From the NCBI RefSeq assembly GCF_002151125.1, contig NZ_MDJZ01000017.1, positions 248,001 to 312,000 of the forward strand: a DNA stretch of 64,000 bases. The letters are read 5' to 3'. The stretch's first letter is position 1, and each line of letters opens with the position of its first letter. This DNA is from Clavibacter michiganensis (GTDB taxonomy: Bacteria; Actinomycetota; Actinomycetes; Actinomycetales; Microbacteriaceae). The translations under genes were made by a program, and so were the position numbers. This document shows, in pieces, positions 8,027-17,153 of this stretch. The notes under the pieces were generated by a model. The model saw only the letters and a program-made list of their open reading frames with translations. It had not been told where the DNA came from and made no database searches.

Positions 8027-8379
8027 GCGCCCCGGATCCGGCCGCGCACCCCTTCGACCCCGGCCTCCAGCCCGAGCGCACCGCCCTCGCCTGGCGGCGC
8101 ACGGCGCTGGCGCTCGTGGCCGGATCCCTGCTCGGGCTGCGCGTGCTCCCGGCGCTCCTCGGTCCGGCCGGCATCGTGGTCGCCGCGGTCGGCGTGGCGG
8201 CCGCCCTCGTTGTGCTCGCGACCGCGCACCGCCGGTACCGGCGCGTGCACCGGATCCTGACCTCCGGATCCACCGGGCCCGGCACCGAGGCGCTCCCCGG
8301 CGGCGCGCTCCCCGCGCTCGTCGCCGCGCTCACCGCGTGCGTGGGCCTGGCCGCGCTCGCCCTCGCGCTCACGCGCTGA
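8023..8379 (+). CDS. DUF202 family membrane protein (YidG-like)
   Basis: A 118-residue protein with three TM segments and the DUF202 signature in the form QPERTALAWRRTALALVAGS. The GTG start overlaps the previous stop (GTGA). Paired DUF202 genes are common and resemble yidH/yidG of enterobacteria. The function is not known. Confidence 0.86.
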   Translation: MSAPDPAAHPFDPGLQPERTALAWRRTALALVAGSLLGLRVLPALLGPAGIVVAAVGVAAALVVLATAHRRYRRVHRILTSGSTGPGTEALPGGALPALVAALTACVGLAALALALTR

Positions 8380-8407
8380 GCCGGCGGCGGATCCGGGGCG
8401 CACCGCC

Positions 8408-9277
8408 CTACGCGGCGGACCCCAGCAGCTCGCGCACGTAGTCCTCGTAGGACCGGGGCGCATGCCCGAGGATCGCGCTGAGACGCTCGATGGCCTCGGG
8501 GCTCCCGACGAGGCCGTCGCGCTGGAAGCCGGAGTACATGCGCTCGTAGTCGTACACGAGCCAGGGGGGCATGGAGGCCAGGGACGCCTCGCGCCAGGCC
8601 GCCAGGTCGTCTCCTCCGTAGGTCACGGTCGTCCCGAGGGCCTCGGACAGGGCCGCGGCCGTCGCCTCACCGGTCCACGCGGTCGGGCCGGCCACGTCGA
8701 TCGGACCGGCGAGCTCCGTCCCCGGGGTCAGGGCGCTCACCGCGACCTCCGCGATGTCGCGCACATCGACCCGTGAGACTCCCGCCCCGCCGAGGGGCTG
8801 CGGGTAGACGCCATCGCGGATCGCGTCGAGGTACCAGACGTCGTTCTGGAAGAAGTTGTTGACCCGGAGGAAGCAGGCCTCGACGCCGCTCTTCTCGAGG
8901 AGGGACTCCACCGCGAGCTTCGCGGAGTTGTGGGGCACCTGCGGCGCCCGGTCGAGGTCCTGGACGGACAGGTAGACGATCCGGCGGACCCCCGCCGCCA
9001 CGGCGTGGTCCACCGCGACGGTCGTCTCGTACAGCTCGGTGCGTGTCCCCGTCAGGGCCAGGAACATCTGCTGGACACCCTCGAACGCCGGCATCGCGTC
9101 GTAGGGATCGCCCAGATCGCCGACCACGCCCTCGACGCCGCCGGGGAGGTCCGCGAGCCGACGCGGGTCGCGGCTCATGACCCTCAGCCCGGTCATCCCC
9201 CGGCGGAGGGCTTCGGCGATGACGGCCGAGCCGACCGTGCCGGTCCCGCCGATGATCAGGGTTCGTGGATCGCTCAT
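8408..9277 (-). CDS. NmrA-like NAD(P)-binding oxidoreductase (atypical SDR)
   Basis: A 289-residue atypical short-chain dehydrogenase. The N-terminal dinucleotide-binding motif GGTGTVG is at about residues 10-16. Later motifs (VYLSVQDLD; AKLAVESLLEKSGV) match the NmrA/TMR group, which lack the classical Tyr-Lys pair and act on quinones or as redox sensors. I chose the ATG at 9277 because a strong GAGGAGG lies just upstream. The gene converges on the DUF202 pair. Confidence 0.88.
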   Translation of the reverse strand: MSDPRTLIIGGTGTVGSAVIAEALRRGMTGLRVMSRDPRRLADLPGGVEGVVGDLGDPYDAMPAFEGVQQMFLALTGTRTELYETTVAVDHAVAAGVRRIVYLSVQDLDRAPQVPHNSAKLAVESLLEKSGVEACFLRVNNFFQNDVWYLDAIRDGVYPQPLGGAGVSRVDVRDIAEVAVSALTPGTELAGPIDVAGPTAWTGEATAAALSEALGTTVTYGGDDLAAWREASLASMPPWLVYDYERMYSGFQRDGLVGSPEAIERLSAILGHAPRSYEDYVRELLGSAA

Positions 9278-9510
9278 GGTGATCCTCCTCGTCTGCTCCA
9301 TCGGTGCGCGGCGCAGGGCCCGCTGCCGCCTGCCGAGGAAGGGTGTCGCCGGCAGACGCGTCACGGAGGACGGCGCTGACCTGCTCGAGCACCGCCGCCG
9401 AGAGGGTCCCACTCGGCGGTTCGATCGATTCGTTCGCGTCGACGCTACGCCGCACGCGGGAGCCGGATCGCACGGCCCCGAGCACCGGTACCCTGCGCCC
9501 TGCGCCCGCC

Positions 9511-10401
9511 TCAGGCCGTCGGCATCCGCAGCAGCGCGCCGTGCTCGCGGCAGGTGGCCGCGGCGATCGCCATGCAGGTGCGGAGCATCGCCTCGCCCTC
9601 CGCGGGCGTGCCGGGCGCACCCCGGCGCGCGATGGCGTCGGCCGCGGCGGCGAGGCACGCGTCGCCGGCGCCCATGGTGTCGACGACGGGCCGCGGATCC
9701 GGCGTGATGCCCGCCGCGACCACCGCCCCGTCCTCGAGCTGCACGGAGGCGCCCCGGGATCCCTCGGTCGCGAGCACGAGGCGGCTGCCCGCGTCGTGGA
9801 GCGCCGCGCGCGCGTCGGCCAGCGCGCCCAGGCCGAGGAGCGCGGTGTCGTCGTCGCCGATCTTCACGAGCAGCGACTCCGCCGCCGCGCGCGCGAACCC
9901 GGCGCGGAACCGGGCGGCGTCGTGGAGCATGCCGGCGCGCGGGTTCGGGTCGACGAGGAGGCGCGCGCGCGGATCCCGCACGGCGGCCAGCAGCTCGTCG
10001 GCCTGCTCGTGGTCGTCGTAGGGGAAGCAGCTGACGACCACGAGCGACGCCGCGTCCAGCGCCGCCCGCTCCGCGTCGCCGATGCGCACGCGCCGGTTCC
10101 ACGCGGCCTCGTTGAAGGAGTACCGCGGCTCGCCGTCCTCGCGCTCGCTGACCGCCACGGAGGTGCCCGACGGGCCGACCGTGGCGATCAGCTCGACCCC
10201 GTGCGCGTCGAGCTCGGCGCGGATGCGGGCGCCGTGCGCGTCGTCGCCGACCATCGCGACGAGCTGCACGCGGTGGCCGAGGATCGCGAGGCCGACGGCG
10301 ACGTTGAGCGCCGCCCCGCCGACGAAGGCGGTCTCCTCGCCGTCCTCGCGGATGAGGTCGATCAGGGCGTCGCCGACGACGACGATGGGCTGGTCATCCA
10401 T
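9511..10401 (-). CDS. PfkB family carbohydrate kinase (fructokinase/ribokinase-like)
   Basis: A 296-residue sugar kinase of the PfkB/ribokinase superfamily. The N-terminal signature GGAALNVAVGLAILG (about 28-42) and the C-terminal catalytic signature DTMGAGDACLAA, with its anion hole and catalytic Asp, are both present. It phosphorylates a sugar with ATP, most likely fructose or a similar monosaccharide. Its start overlaps the 3' end of the LacI regulator gene by 8 bp, so the regulator and kinase form one operon; the kinase is the second gene. Confidence 0.9.
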   Translation of the reverse strand: MDDQPIVVVGDALIDLIREDGEETAFVGGAALNVAVGLAILGHRVQLVAMVGDDAHGARIRAELDAHGVELIATVGPSGTSVAVSEREDGEPRYSFNEAAWNRRVRIGDAERAALDAASLVVVSCFPYDDHEQADELLAAVRDPRARLLVDPNPRAGMLHDAARFRAGFARAAAESLLVKIGDDDTALLGLGALADARAALHDAGSRLVLATEGSRGASVQLEDGAVVAAGITPDPRPVVDTMGAGDACLAAAADAIARRGAPGTPAEGEAMLRTCMAIAAATCREHGALLRMPTA

Positions 10402-11443
10402 GGACGGGGACCTCTCCGGAGCCGCGGACGATGAGCGTGGTGGGGACGACGACGGTCCGCGCGGGGCCGGTGTCGCCGTCGAGCCGGGCGAAGACGCGCT
10501 CGGCGGCGGCGTGGCCGATGCCCGACGGGTCCTGCGCGATCACGGTGACGGCCGGATCCAGCAGGGCCGCCATGGGCAGGTCGTCGAAGCCCACGAGCGC
10601 GATGCGCCGCTGGGCGTCGTGCCGCCGGAGGGCCGTGATCACGCCGATGGTGATGAGGTTCTGCCCGCTGACGATCGCGGTCGGCGGCTCGGGCAGGGCG
10701 AGCAGGCGCTCGGCGAGCGCAGCGGCCACGCGCTCGTCGGACGCGCCGTCGAGCACGTGGCCGGGCAGCACGGGCAGGCCGCGCCGGCCCATCTCGTCGA
10801 CGAAGCCGCGCTCGCGCTCCCGGGCCGTGGAGATCCCCGGCCGGTCGCCGAGGAACGCGATGCGGCGGTGCCCCCGGTCGGCGAGGTGCGCCACGGCCCG
10901 GGAGACGCCGTCCGCGTTGTCGACGATGACCGCGTCGGCCTCCAGCCCGACCGGCACGCGGTCGACGAACACGAGCGGGGTGCCGCGCGACGCCGCGACG
11001 CCGAGGTACGCCTGGCTGGGCGCGATGGTGGTGAGGATGAGCCCGTCGACCCGGCGGGCGAGGAACGCGTCGACGGAGGAGCGCTCGCGGTCGGGGTCGT
11101 CGTCGAGGCTCGAGGCGAAGACGGCGACACGGCGCTCCCTCGCCACCTCCTCGACGGCGCGGTGCACGGCCCCCGAGAACGGGTTGGCCACGCTGCCGAC
11201 GAGGAGGCCGAGCGTGCGGGTGCGCCGGTCGGTGCGGCGCAGGCTGCCGGCGTGGAGGTCGGGCTGGTACTGCAGCTGCTCCACCGCGGCCCGCACCCGC
11301 TCGGTCATCTCCGCGGAGACGTTGGGCTCGCCGTTGACGACGCGCGAGACGGTCTTGATGCCCACGCCCGCGAGGTCCGCCACGTGCTTCATCGTGGGGC
11401 GGGGCGCGGCGGGCGGCGCTCCGGGCGGTGGTGACGCCGTCAT
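10394..11443 (-). CDS. LacI family transcriptional regulator
   Basis: A 349-residue LacI/GalR repressor. After a 17-residue Pro-rich leader comes the HTH with hinge (MKHVADLAGVGIKTVSRVVN), then a periplasmic-binding-protein-like sensor domain. It overlaps the sugar kinase gene by 8 bp and probably controls it in response to the sugar or its phosphate. The gene before it (11539) reads the same way with a 95-bp gap. Confidence 0.92.
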   Translation of the reverse strand: MTASPPPGAPPAAPRPTMKHVADLAGVGIKTVSRVVNGEPNVSAEMTERVRAAVEQLQYQPDLHAGSLRRTDRRTRTLGLLVGSVANPFSGAVHRAVEEVARERRVAVFASSLDDDPDRERSSVDAFLARRVDGLILTTIAPSQAYLGVAASRGTPLVFVDRVPVGLEADAVIVDNADGVSRAVAHLADRGHRRIAFLGDRPGISTARERERGFVDEMGRRGLPVLPGHVLDGASDERVAAALAERLLALPEPPTAIVSGQNLITIGVITALRRHDAQRRIALVGFDDLPMAALLDPAVTVIAQDPSGIGHAAAERVFARLDGDTGPARTVVVPTTLIVRGSGEVPVHG

Positions 11444-11538
11444 GGATCGGTCTCGCTCTCTGCGCTATGGGGCGACCCTAGCCGCTCGCACCCGCCGGAG
11501 CCGCTCCCGACGACGTCGCCTTCGCCGTCACCCGCGGA

Positions 11539-12291
11539 TCAGCGCGCCGAGTACCCGCCGTCCACCAGGTGGTAGCTGCCCGAGACGAAGGACGCGTCGT
11601 CGCTGAGCAGGAACAGCACGAGCGCGGAGACCTCCTTGTCGGTGCCGAGGCGGCCGGTCGCGTGCTGGCTCTCGAGGAACGCGAGCGCGTCGGCCGAGAG
11701 GGAGGAGCGCACGAGCGGGGTGTCGATGAAGCCCGGGCCGACCGCGTTGGTGCGCACGCCGCGCGCCGTGTACTCGAGCGCCGCGACCTTGGTGAGGCCG
11801 ACGAGGGCGTGCTTGCTCGCGACGTAGGCCGCGTTCTGGGCGAAGCCGACGGATCCGAGCACCGAGCTCATGTTGACGACCGCGCCGCCGCCCGCCTCCA
11901 CCATCGCGGGCAGCTCGTAGCGGAGGCCGTAGAAGACGCCGTCGAGGTCCACCGCGCGGGTGCGGTCCCACGCCGCGATGTCGTACTCGCCGATGTCGGC
12001 CGCGGGCGCGCTGATCCCCGCGTTGTTCACCGCGAGGTGCAGGGCGCCGTAGGTGGTGACCGCGTGGCCGACCGCGGCCTCCGAGTCCTCCGCCTTCGAC
12101 GTGTCCTGGCGGAACGCGGTGGCCGTGCCGCCGGCGGCCTCGATCTCGGCGACGACGCGCTCGGCCGCCTCCAGCCGGATGTCGGTGACGACGACCGACG
12201 CGCCCTCCGCGGCGAGCGCGCGGGAGATCGCGGCGCCGATGCCGCTGCCACCGCCTGTCACGAGAGCGGTCTTCGTGTCGAACCTGGCCAT
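11539..12291 (-). CDS. SDR family NAD(P)-dependent oxidoreductase
   Basis: A 250-residue classical short-chain dehydrogenase. It has the cofactor motif TGGGSGIG (about 11-18), the NNAG stabilising motif, catalytic Ser in NMSSVLGS, and the YVASK active-site pair. The C-terminal VDGGYSAR end is typical. The ATG at 12291 follows GAGGAG. The substrate is a secondary alcohol or ketone not further defined. It is divergent from phoX, and the PHO-box-like repeat between them may affect both genes. Confidence 0.9.
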   Translation of the reverse strand: MARFDTKTALVTGGGSGIGAAISRALAAEGASVVVTDIRLEAAERVVAEIEAAGGTATAFRQDTSKAEDSEAAVGHAVTTYGALHLAVNNAGISAPAADIGEYDIAAWDRTRAVDLDGVFYGLRYELPAMVEAGGGAVVNMSSVLGSVGFAQNAAYVASKHALVGLTKVAALEYTARGVRTNAVGPGFIDTPLVRSSLSADALAFLESQHATGRLGTDKEVSALVLFLLSDDASFVSGSYHLVDGGYSAR

Positions 12292-12369
12292 GGGGATCCT
12301 CCTCGGGTGTCGGCGACGCGGATCCGCGCCGCACCTCGACGGTACGCCCGCGCGATCCGGCCATCCCCG

Positions 12370-12391
12370 GTTCACCCGGCGTCCACCCACG
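12370..12391. promoter_or_regulatory. PHO-box-like direct repeat (candidate PhoP site)
   Basis: Two 11-base units lie head to tail: GTTCACCCGGC (12370-12380) and GTCCACCCACG (12381-12391). They match the actinobacterial PhoP repeat, whose core is GTTCACC with 11-bp spacing. A weaker third unit may precede them. The site is about 93 bp upstream of phoX, a gene family induced under phosphate starvation. Confidence 0.6.
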
Positions 12392-12483
12392 AGTCGGGGG
12401 CGCGCCCGGGGGCGTCAATACCTTTCGAGTGTGATGCGTCCGCCGTGCCCGGAGGAGACGCCCGAGATCGATGGAGACCCCAC

Positions 12484-14559
12484 ATGACCCTCACCCGTGA
12501 GACCCACCACCGGCTGCTGCCGATCCTGTCGCGCGATCCCCACGCCCGCGGCAAGCGCAGCACCGTCACCTGCCACCTCAAGTGCGACGACGCGTGCACG
12601 AAGCCCGTGCCGAACGTCACCGACAACGCCTACTTCCGCGACATCGCCGGCCGCGCCCTCTCGCGCCGCACGCTGCTCGGCGGCGCGGGCGCCGGTGCCC
12701 TCGCGATCCTCGTGGCGCAGAACGCCGCCGCCCCCGGCGCCGAGGCCGCCGCCGCGCAGGCCGCGTCGAACCTGCCCTTCACCCCGATCACGCCCGTCGA
12801 CGCCTCCGTCGACCAGTTCGACGTGCCCACCGGGTACCGCTGGGCGCCGATCATCCGCTGGGGCGACCCGATCTTCAGCTACGCCGACGACTTCGACGCC
12901 GACAACCAGACGGCCAAGCTCGCGGCGCGCCAGTTCGGCTACAACAACGACTACGTCGACATCATCCCGGTCAACTACCGGAACAAGGAGGCGCTGCTCG
13001 TCGCCAACCACGAGTACACGAACGAGAACATCATGTTCCCGCCCGCGGCCGACGACGCCGAGCGCGACGAGCAGCGCCGCATCGGCAAGGCCTCGCACGG
13101 CATGTCCGTCGTCGCGCTCCGCCGCAAGACGGTCGGCCAGCCGTGGACCTACACGATCGGCCACCACCGCAACCGCCGCATCACCGCGGACACGCCCTTC
13201 ACCGTGACCGGGCCCGTCGCCGGATCCGCCGCGCTCCGCACCAAGGACGACCCCAAGGGCACCACGATCCTCGGCACCCTCGGCAACTGCGCCGGCGGCA
13301 CCACCCCGTGGGGCACCGTGCTCTCCGGCGAGGAGAACTTCAACGGCTACTTCCGCACCGCCGGCACCTCCGCCGCCGACAAGCGCTACGGCCTCGCCGA
13401 CAAGGCCACGGGTCGCGGCTGGGAGTCCATCGACCCCCGCTTCGACGCCCGCACCCCCGGCTACGAGAACGAGCCGAACCGCTTCGGCTACATCGTCGAG
13501 GTCGACCCGTTCGAGCCCGGCGAGGCGCCCGTCAAGCACACCGCGCTCGGCCGCTTCAAGCACGAGGGCGCGAACGTCATCGCCGGCACGAGCGGCCACG
13601 TCGCCGCGTACATGGGCGACGACGAGCGCTTCGACTACCTCTACAAGTTCGTCTCGCACGACACGATGGTCACCGGCACCTCGCGCCAGGACCGCCGCAA
13701 GAACAAGCAGCTCCTCACGCGCGGCTCGCTCTACGTGGCGCGCTTCACGGGCGACTCGCCCGTCGCGGAGATCACCGGCACCGGCCAGCTCCCCTCCGAC
13801 GGCCAGTTCGACGGCATCGGCCAGTGGATCCCGATCGCGGTCGACGGCGTCTGCCCCGTCCCCGGCTTCACCATCGAGGACGCGCTCATCCGCACCCGCC
13901 TCGTGGCCGACGCCGTGGGCGCGACCAAGATGGATCGCTGCGAGGACGTGGAGCCCAGCCCCATCACCGGCAAGATCTACGTCGCGTGCACCAACAACAC
14001 CGACCGCGGCAAGGCCGGCAAGGAGGGCGCCACGGAGATGAACCCGCGGACGACCAACCGCGACGGCCACATCGTCGAGATCACCGAGGACGGCGGCGAC
14101 CTCCGCTCCACGACCTTCACGTGGAACCTGCTCCTCGTCGCGGGCGACCCGGCGAAGAACGAGTCCACCTACTTCGCGGGCTTCCCGAAGGACAAGGTCT
14201 CGCCCATCAGCTGCCCGGACAACGTCGCGTTCGACTCCGAGGGCAACCTCTGGATCTCCACCGACGGCGCCCCGAGCACCATCGGCCTCAACGACGCCCT
14301 GTTCAAGGTGCCGCTGGAGGGGTCCGAGCGCGGCCACGTGCAGCAGTTCCTCTCCGTGCCCACCGAGGCGGAGACCTGCGGCCCGGTCATCCACGACAAG
14401 GAGGGCATGGTCTTCGTCGCCGTGCAGCACCCGGGAGAGGACGGCTCGTTCGCCGAGCAGCACTCCTTCTTCCCGGACTACGTGCCCGCCGGCGCCACCC
14501 CGCCCAAGGGCGCCTGGCGCGGACCGCGTCCGTCGGTCGTCCAGGTGTGGCGGGGCTGA
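12484..14559 (+). CDS. phoX: PhoX family alkaline phosphatase (DUF839), Tat-exported
   Basis: A 691-residue protein of the PhoX/DUF839 family. A twin-arginine signal is visible at about 56-90: SRRTLLGG followed by a hydrophobic stretch and an Ala-rich cleavage region. The long pre-Tat leader with HLKCDDACTKPVPN is characteristic of actinobacterial PhoX proteins. The mature part is a calcium/iron-dependent beta-propeller phosphatase fold (e.g. VLSGEENFNGYF, DNVAFDSEGNLWISTDG). It releases phosphate from organic esters outside the membrane. The ATG at 12484 follows GGAGA. The PHO-like repeat upstream suggests control by phosphate starvation. Confidence 0.92.
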   Translation: MTLTRETHHRLLPILSRDPHARGKRSTVTCHLKCDDACTKPVPNVTDNAYFRDIAGRALSRRTLLGGAGAGALAILVAQNAAAPGAEAAAAQAASNLPFTPITPVDASVDQFDVPTGYRWAPIIRWGDPIFSYADDFDADNQTAKLAARQFGYNNDYVDIIPVNYRNKEALLVANHEYTNENIMFPPAADDAERDEQRRIGKASHGMSVVALRRKTVGQPWTYTIGHHRNRRITADTPFTVTGPVAGSAALRTKDDPKGTTILGTLGNCAGGTTPWGTVLSGEENFNGYFRTAGTSAADKRYGLADKATGRGWESIDPRFDARTPGYENEPNRFGYIVEVDPFEPGEAPVKHTALGRFKHEGANVIAGTSGHVAAYMGDDERFDYLYKFVSHDTMVTGTSRQDRRKNKQLLTRGSLYVARFTGDSPVAEITGTGQLPSDGQFDGIGQWIPIAVDGVCPVPGFTIEDALIRTRLVADAVGATKMDRCEDVEPSPITGKIYVACTNNTDRGKAGKEGATEMNPRTTNRDGHIVEITEDGGDLRSTTFTWNLLLVAGDPAKNESTYFAGFPKDKVSPISCPDNVAFDSEGNLWISTDGAPSTIGLNDALFKVPLEGSERGHVQQFLSVPTEAETCGPVIHDKEGMVFVAVQHPGEDGSFAEQHSFFPDYVPAGATPPKGAWRGPRPSVVQVWRG

Positions 14560-14613
14560 CCTGCGCAAGCTGCTCGCGGGGTGACCCGCTGAGCTGATCG
14601 GGGGGCCGATCGG

Positions 14614-14643
14614 AGGGCCGGGGCGTGCGTGCGCCCCGGCCCT
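14614..14643 (+). terminator. strong hairpin after phoX
   Basis: AGGGCCGGGGCG (14614-14625) and CGCCCCGGCCCT (14632-14643) form a perfect 12-bp stem with a 6-nt loop, 55 bp past the phoX stop. There is no long U-tract. Confidence 0.65.
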
Positions 14644-14706
14644 CGCGCATGGCCGGTCGCCGCACGCGGCCGGCCGCCGGCCGAGGCCGGGGCTAGCGTC
14701 GGGATC

Positions 14707-15069
14707 ATGACCGACCGCCCCCAGGATCCCGACGACGAGGCCGCGTCGGCCGCATCGGCTGCCGCGATCGAGGACGAGCGCTGGCTGGTCGTCGACGGTC
14801 GGCGCTGGCCGCGCACGGATCCGTCGCTGCCGGCCGACATGGTCGACGCGCTGACGTCCCACCTCGGCCGCGGGCGCTCGGGGGTCCGCACGGCGAGGCG
14901 CGCGGGAGACGACGACGCGGTGACGGCGGCCCGCGAGCGGATCGGCCTCGCGAAGCACGGCCTCGGCGAGCGCGGCCCGCGCTGGTGGGACGAGCCGGAG
15001 GACGCGCGGCTCGAGCGGGCGCGCGAGGCGCTGCGGGAGCTCGACGCGCTCGACGACCCGGCGAGCTGA
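14707..15069 (+). CDS. conserved hypothetical protein
   Basis: A 120-residue, charged, soluble protein without signal or TM segments. It contains the conserved actinobacterial block WLVVDGRRWPRTDPSLP and a later GLAKHGLGERGPRWWD block. Such proteins are sometimes labelled 'biopolymer transporter Tol', for which I see no support. The ATG at 14707 is the start that begins with recognisable sequence. Confidence 0.7.
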   Translation: MTDRPQDPDDEAASAASAAAIEDERWLVVDGRRWPRTDPSLPADMVDALTSHLGRGRSGVRTARRAGDDDAVTAARERIGLAKHGLGERGPRWWDEPEDARLERAREALRELDALDDPAS

Positions 15070-15104
15070 CGCGCGTCCGTCGGCCCGCGGGCCAGGCTGG
15101 ACGC

Positions 15105-15710
15105 ATGCAGCCCTACTCCGCGCTCCCCCTCGTCCGCGCCCGGCAGATCGCGGCCGACACCGCGGCGCTCGCGGGCATCGTCGTGTCGGTGCTGATGGGG
15201 ATCGCGGTGGCCGCGCTGATCCGCCCGCTCGGCGACCTCGGCCGCAGCATGGAGACCTCGGGCACGCGGCTCAGCGGCGCGATGACCGACGCCGCCGACG
15301 CGCTCGGCGGCCTGCCGCTCGTGGGCGACGCGGCGCGCGGGCCGTTCGAGGACGCGAGCGGCATCGGATCCGGCCTCGTGCAGGCCGGCCGCGACCAGCA
15401 GTCGCTCGTCGGGACCGTCGCGCTCGTGCTCGGCCTGCTCGTGGCCCTCGTGCCGATCGCGTTCATCGTGCGGTACTGGCTGCTGCGCCGGATATCGTTC
15501 GCGCGCCGCGCGGCCGTCGCCCGCTCGCTCGCCGCGACGCCCGGCGGCACCGAGCTGCTCGCGCTGCGGGCGCTCTCGTCGCGGAAGCCCGCGGCGCTGC
15601 TGAAGGCGCACCCGGATCCCGTCGCCGCCTGGCGCGCGGGCGACCCGCGCGTGGTCCGCCAGCTCGCCGACCTGGCGCTCCGCGACGCGGGGGTCTCCAC
15701 GGGGCGGTGA
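15105..15710 (+). CDS. conserved two-TM membrane protein
   Basis: A 201-residue protein with TM segments at about 20-40 and 105-127 and a cytoplasmic basic C-terminus (RRISFARRAAVARSL). No enzymatic motif is recognised. It starts 35 bp after the previous hypothetical gene. Similar proteins are common in actinobacteria with unknown function. Confidence 0.7.
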   Translation: MQPYSALPLVRARQIAADTAALAGIVVSVLMGIAVAALIRPLGDLGRSMETSGTRLSGAMTDAADALGGLPLVGDAARGPFEDASGIGSGLVQAGRDQQSLVGTVALVLGLLVALVPIAFIVRYWLLRRISFARRAAVARSLAATPGGTELLALRALSSRKPAALLKAHPDPVAAWRAGDPRVVRQLADLALRDAGVSTGR

Positions 15711-15769
15711 TCCCGGGGACGGCGTGGTCGGGGTGACGACCACCCCGCACGAGGAGCATCCTCGAAGCC

Positions 15770-16507
15770 ATGTCGCCTCTCCTCCTGGCCGGTCTCGCCG
15801 GCCTGCTGTCCGGGCTCTCGCTCGTCGTCGGATCCCTCGTCGCGTGGTTCGTGAAGGTCCCGCGGGAGGTCGTCGCGCTGGTGATGGCGTTCGGCGCCGG
15901 CGTCCTCATCTCGGCGCTGTCGTTCGACCTGGTCGACGAGGCGGCGACGAGCGGCGGCGTGATCCCCACCCTCGGCGGCTTCGTCGCGGGCGCGGTGGTC
16001 TACGTGGTGCTCGACCAGGTCCTCGAGCACGGCGGGTTCCGGAGGAAGCACCACGGGAAGGCGGGCGGCGGAGGCGGCACCGGCGTGGGGATCGCGCTCG
16101 GCGCCCTGCTCGACGGCGTGCCCGAGACGGCCGTGCAGGGCCTCAGCCTCACGGGCGGCGGCGCGCTGAGCATCGGCGTGCTCGTCGCGGTCGTCATCTC
16201 GAACTTCCCCGAGGGCATGTCCAGCACCGCGGACCTCAAGCGGAGCGGCCGGAGCGCCCGCTACGTGTTCGGGCTGTGGAGCGGGATCGCCCTCGTCTGC
16301 GCCCTCTCCGCGCTCGGCGGGTATGCCCTGCTCGGAGGCCTGCCGGAGAGCGGGCAGTCGGTGGTGATGGCGTTCGCGGCCGGCGCGATCCTCGCCATGA
16401 TCTGCGACACGATGATCCCCGAGGCGTTCCGCAAGGCGCAGGCGCTCACCGGGCTCGTGACGGTGCTGGGCTTCGTGGCGAGCTACGCGGTGCACCAGGC
16501 GGGGTGA
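15770..16507 (+). CDS. ZIP family metal transporter
   Basis: A 245-residue polytopic membrane protein of the ZIP family. The metal-site helix sequences are visible: LLDGVPETAVQGLSL and VISNFPEGMSSTADL, matching the HN/E-containing TM4-TM5 motifs with some His replaced by Asp/Glu-type residues. A basic/Gly-His loop (RKHHGKAGGGGG) sits between TM3 and TM4. It probably takes up or releases a divalent metal; specificity is unknown. The ATG at 15770 follows GAGGAGC. Confidence 0.85.
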   Translation: MSPLLLAGLAGLLSGLSLVVGSLVAWFVKVPREVVALVMAFGAGVLISALSFDLVDEAATSGGVIPTLGGFVAGAVVYVVLDQVLEHGGFRRKHHGKAGGGGGTGVGIALGALLDGVPETAVQGLSLTGGGALSIGVLVAVVISNFPEGMSSTADLKRSGRSARYVFGLWSGIALVCALSALGGYALLGGLPESGQSVVMAFAAGAILAMICDTMIPEAFRKAQALTGLVTVLGFVASYAVHQAG

Positions 16508-16544
16508 GATCCGCGGTGCGACCGCCGGAGGGCGGCGTCGGCCG

Positions 16545-17030
16545 TCAGTCCTCCGGGGCGGGGTCGCGCGGCGACGCGTTGAAGCGATGCAGCATCGCGG
16601 CGAGCTGCTCCACGTCCTCCACGTCCCAGGCGTGGAGCCTGTTCTGCAGGCGCACGCGCGTGCGGGCCCGGACCTCCGCGAGGCGGTCCTCGGCGCGGGG
16701 CGTGAGGCTGAGGATGGTGGAGCGGCGGTCCTCGGGATCCGGCTCGTCCCGCACGTAGCCCTCCTCGCGGAGCACCCGCAGATGGCGGCTGACCGAGCTC
16801 TTGTCCATGAGCAGGCCCGTGGCGACCGCGCCGGCCGACGACGGCCCGGCCTGGCCGAGCCAGCGCGCGACGGCGAAGGCGCCGGGCTGCAGCCCGGGGT
16901 GGAAGATGGCGGCCTGCTCGAGGCGGAGCGAGCGGATCGACACGAGGACCTCGCCCAGCTCCGCGGCGACGGAGGAGACCGCGGCCGAGCGGTCGTCGGC
17001 GGCGGGCGCGTCGGCGGTTCCGTGGATCAC
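16545..17030 (-). CDS. MarR family transcriptional regulator
   Basis: A 161-residue winged-helix regulator with the MarR core (SAGAVATGLLMDKSSVSRHLRVLREEGYVRDEP, then DRRSTILSLTPRAEDRL wing). The start is GTG at 17030. It converges on the ZIP gene and is divergent from the ParA-like gene. No clear target is adjacent. Confidence 0.88.
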   Translation of the reverse strand: MIHGTADAPAADDRSAAVSSVAAELGEVLVSIRSLRLEQAAIFHPGLQPGAFAVARWLGQAGPSSAGAVATGLLMDKSSVSRHLRVLREEGYVRDEPDPEDRRSTILSLTPRAEDRLAEVRARTRVRLQNRLHAWDVEDVEQLAAMLHRFNASPRDPAPED

Positions 17031-17153
17031 GGGGAGACCCTAACCGACGCGGATCCGCATCCCCGCCGCCGAGGCCCCGCCGCCCGGTTCCGGGCCCTGT
17101 GAGCTCCCCTGGTAGCCTCGTCCGCGCAGGCGGGGACGACGAAGGCGAGCCAC

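Noticed and set aside
11569-14559. PhoX frame extended 300 codons upstream
   Set aside because: The extension is antisense to the SDR gene; the Tat-type N-terminus begins at 12484.
15770-16544. Terminator between the ZIP and MarR genes
   Set aside because: A short GC hairpin (CCGCC/GGCGG) near 16523 is too weak to call in such GC-rich DNA.
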